A stretch of 64,000 nucleotides of DNA, taken from positions 304,324-368,323 of the forward strand of contig GG688422.1 of assembly GCA_000161975.1 (NCBI GenBank). The letters are read 5' to 3'. Below the pieces are notes generated by a model. The model did not search any database and was not told the origin of the DNA. It saw only the letters and a program-made list of their open reading frames with translations. A program made the translations under genes and the position numbers. The DNA comes from Eubacterium saphenum ATCC 49989 (GTDB lineage: Bacteria; Bacillota; Clostridia; Peptostreptococcales; Anaerovoracaceae). This document shows, piece by piece, positions 61,786-64,000 of the stretch (positions are counted from its first letter, which is position 1; the number at the start of each line of letters is the position of its first letter).

Positions 61786-64000
<2,215 letters not shown>

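Overview
The window looks like part of the chromosome of a low-to-moderate GC, anaerobic Firmicute of the class Clostridia. The evidence is the gene order (tmk/holB/ricT; rRNA/SRP RNA/dnaX/ybaB/recR; ftsK/rimO/pgsA/cinA/recA; guaB/guaA), a thiolase plus acetoacetate-type CoA-transferase set, a K+-type membrane pyrophosphatase, and the protein sequences themselves. A species cannot be named. Almost every gene lies on the minus strand, so the window reads right to left; the only convincing plus-strand gene is a small acetyltransferase at 34806-35237.

Layout. 1-7.6 kb: 5' two thirds of addA, a dynamin-like GTPase, murA, a small membrane protein, ricT, a short delta-prime-like holB and a tmk split by a one-base frameshift in a T8 run. 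7.6-14.3 kb: class III aminotransferase, thiolase, two CoA-transferase subunits, hppA and secG. 14.4-15.6 kb: a patch of small membrane proteins in two intact copies and one remnant, beside a short bacteriocin-like ORF. 15.6-30.4 kb: a multidomain CoA-disulfide-reductase-like protein, csaA, recA, cinA, pgsA, rimO, ftsK, uppP, rlmN and ileS. 30.5-36.7 kb: a TetR regulator, a three-gene ECF transporter and an ATC-hydrolase-like gene, then GNAT, flavodoxin and a zinc macrodomain hydrolase.

36.8-56.4 kb is an accessory region, AT-rich and full of defence genes and debris. It holds a RelBE-type toxin-antitoxin pair, two cassettes of a small gene followed by a broken YjcQ-like gene, a membrane-anchored unknown, a protein with a HEPN-like RxxxxH motif, a transposase remnant, a P1-family peptidase, a decayed dinD and a probable operon of controller protein, DNA methyltransferase, type IIG-like restriction-modification enzyme and a Gabija-like pair (OLD nuclease plus UvrD-like helicase). 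A relaxase remnant and a 910-residue helicase-nuclease follow. Mobile-element remnants on both sides suggest import by a mobilisable element or prophage that later decayed.

56.4-64 kb returns to core genes: guaB with a guaA that lacks the glutaminase domain, recR, ybaB, dnaX, the SRP RNA, an rRNA terminator, 5S rRNA and the 3' part of 23S rRNA, which runs off the window.

The best candidates for something new are the HEPN-like protein at 39478-40728 with its unknown neighbours, the shared restriction/Gabija transcription unit, and the repeated small-gene/YjcQ cassettes. All assignments come from reading the sequence and from knowledge of the families; no database search was run.
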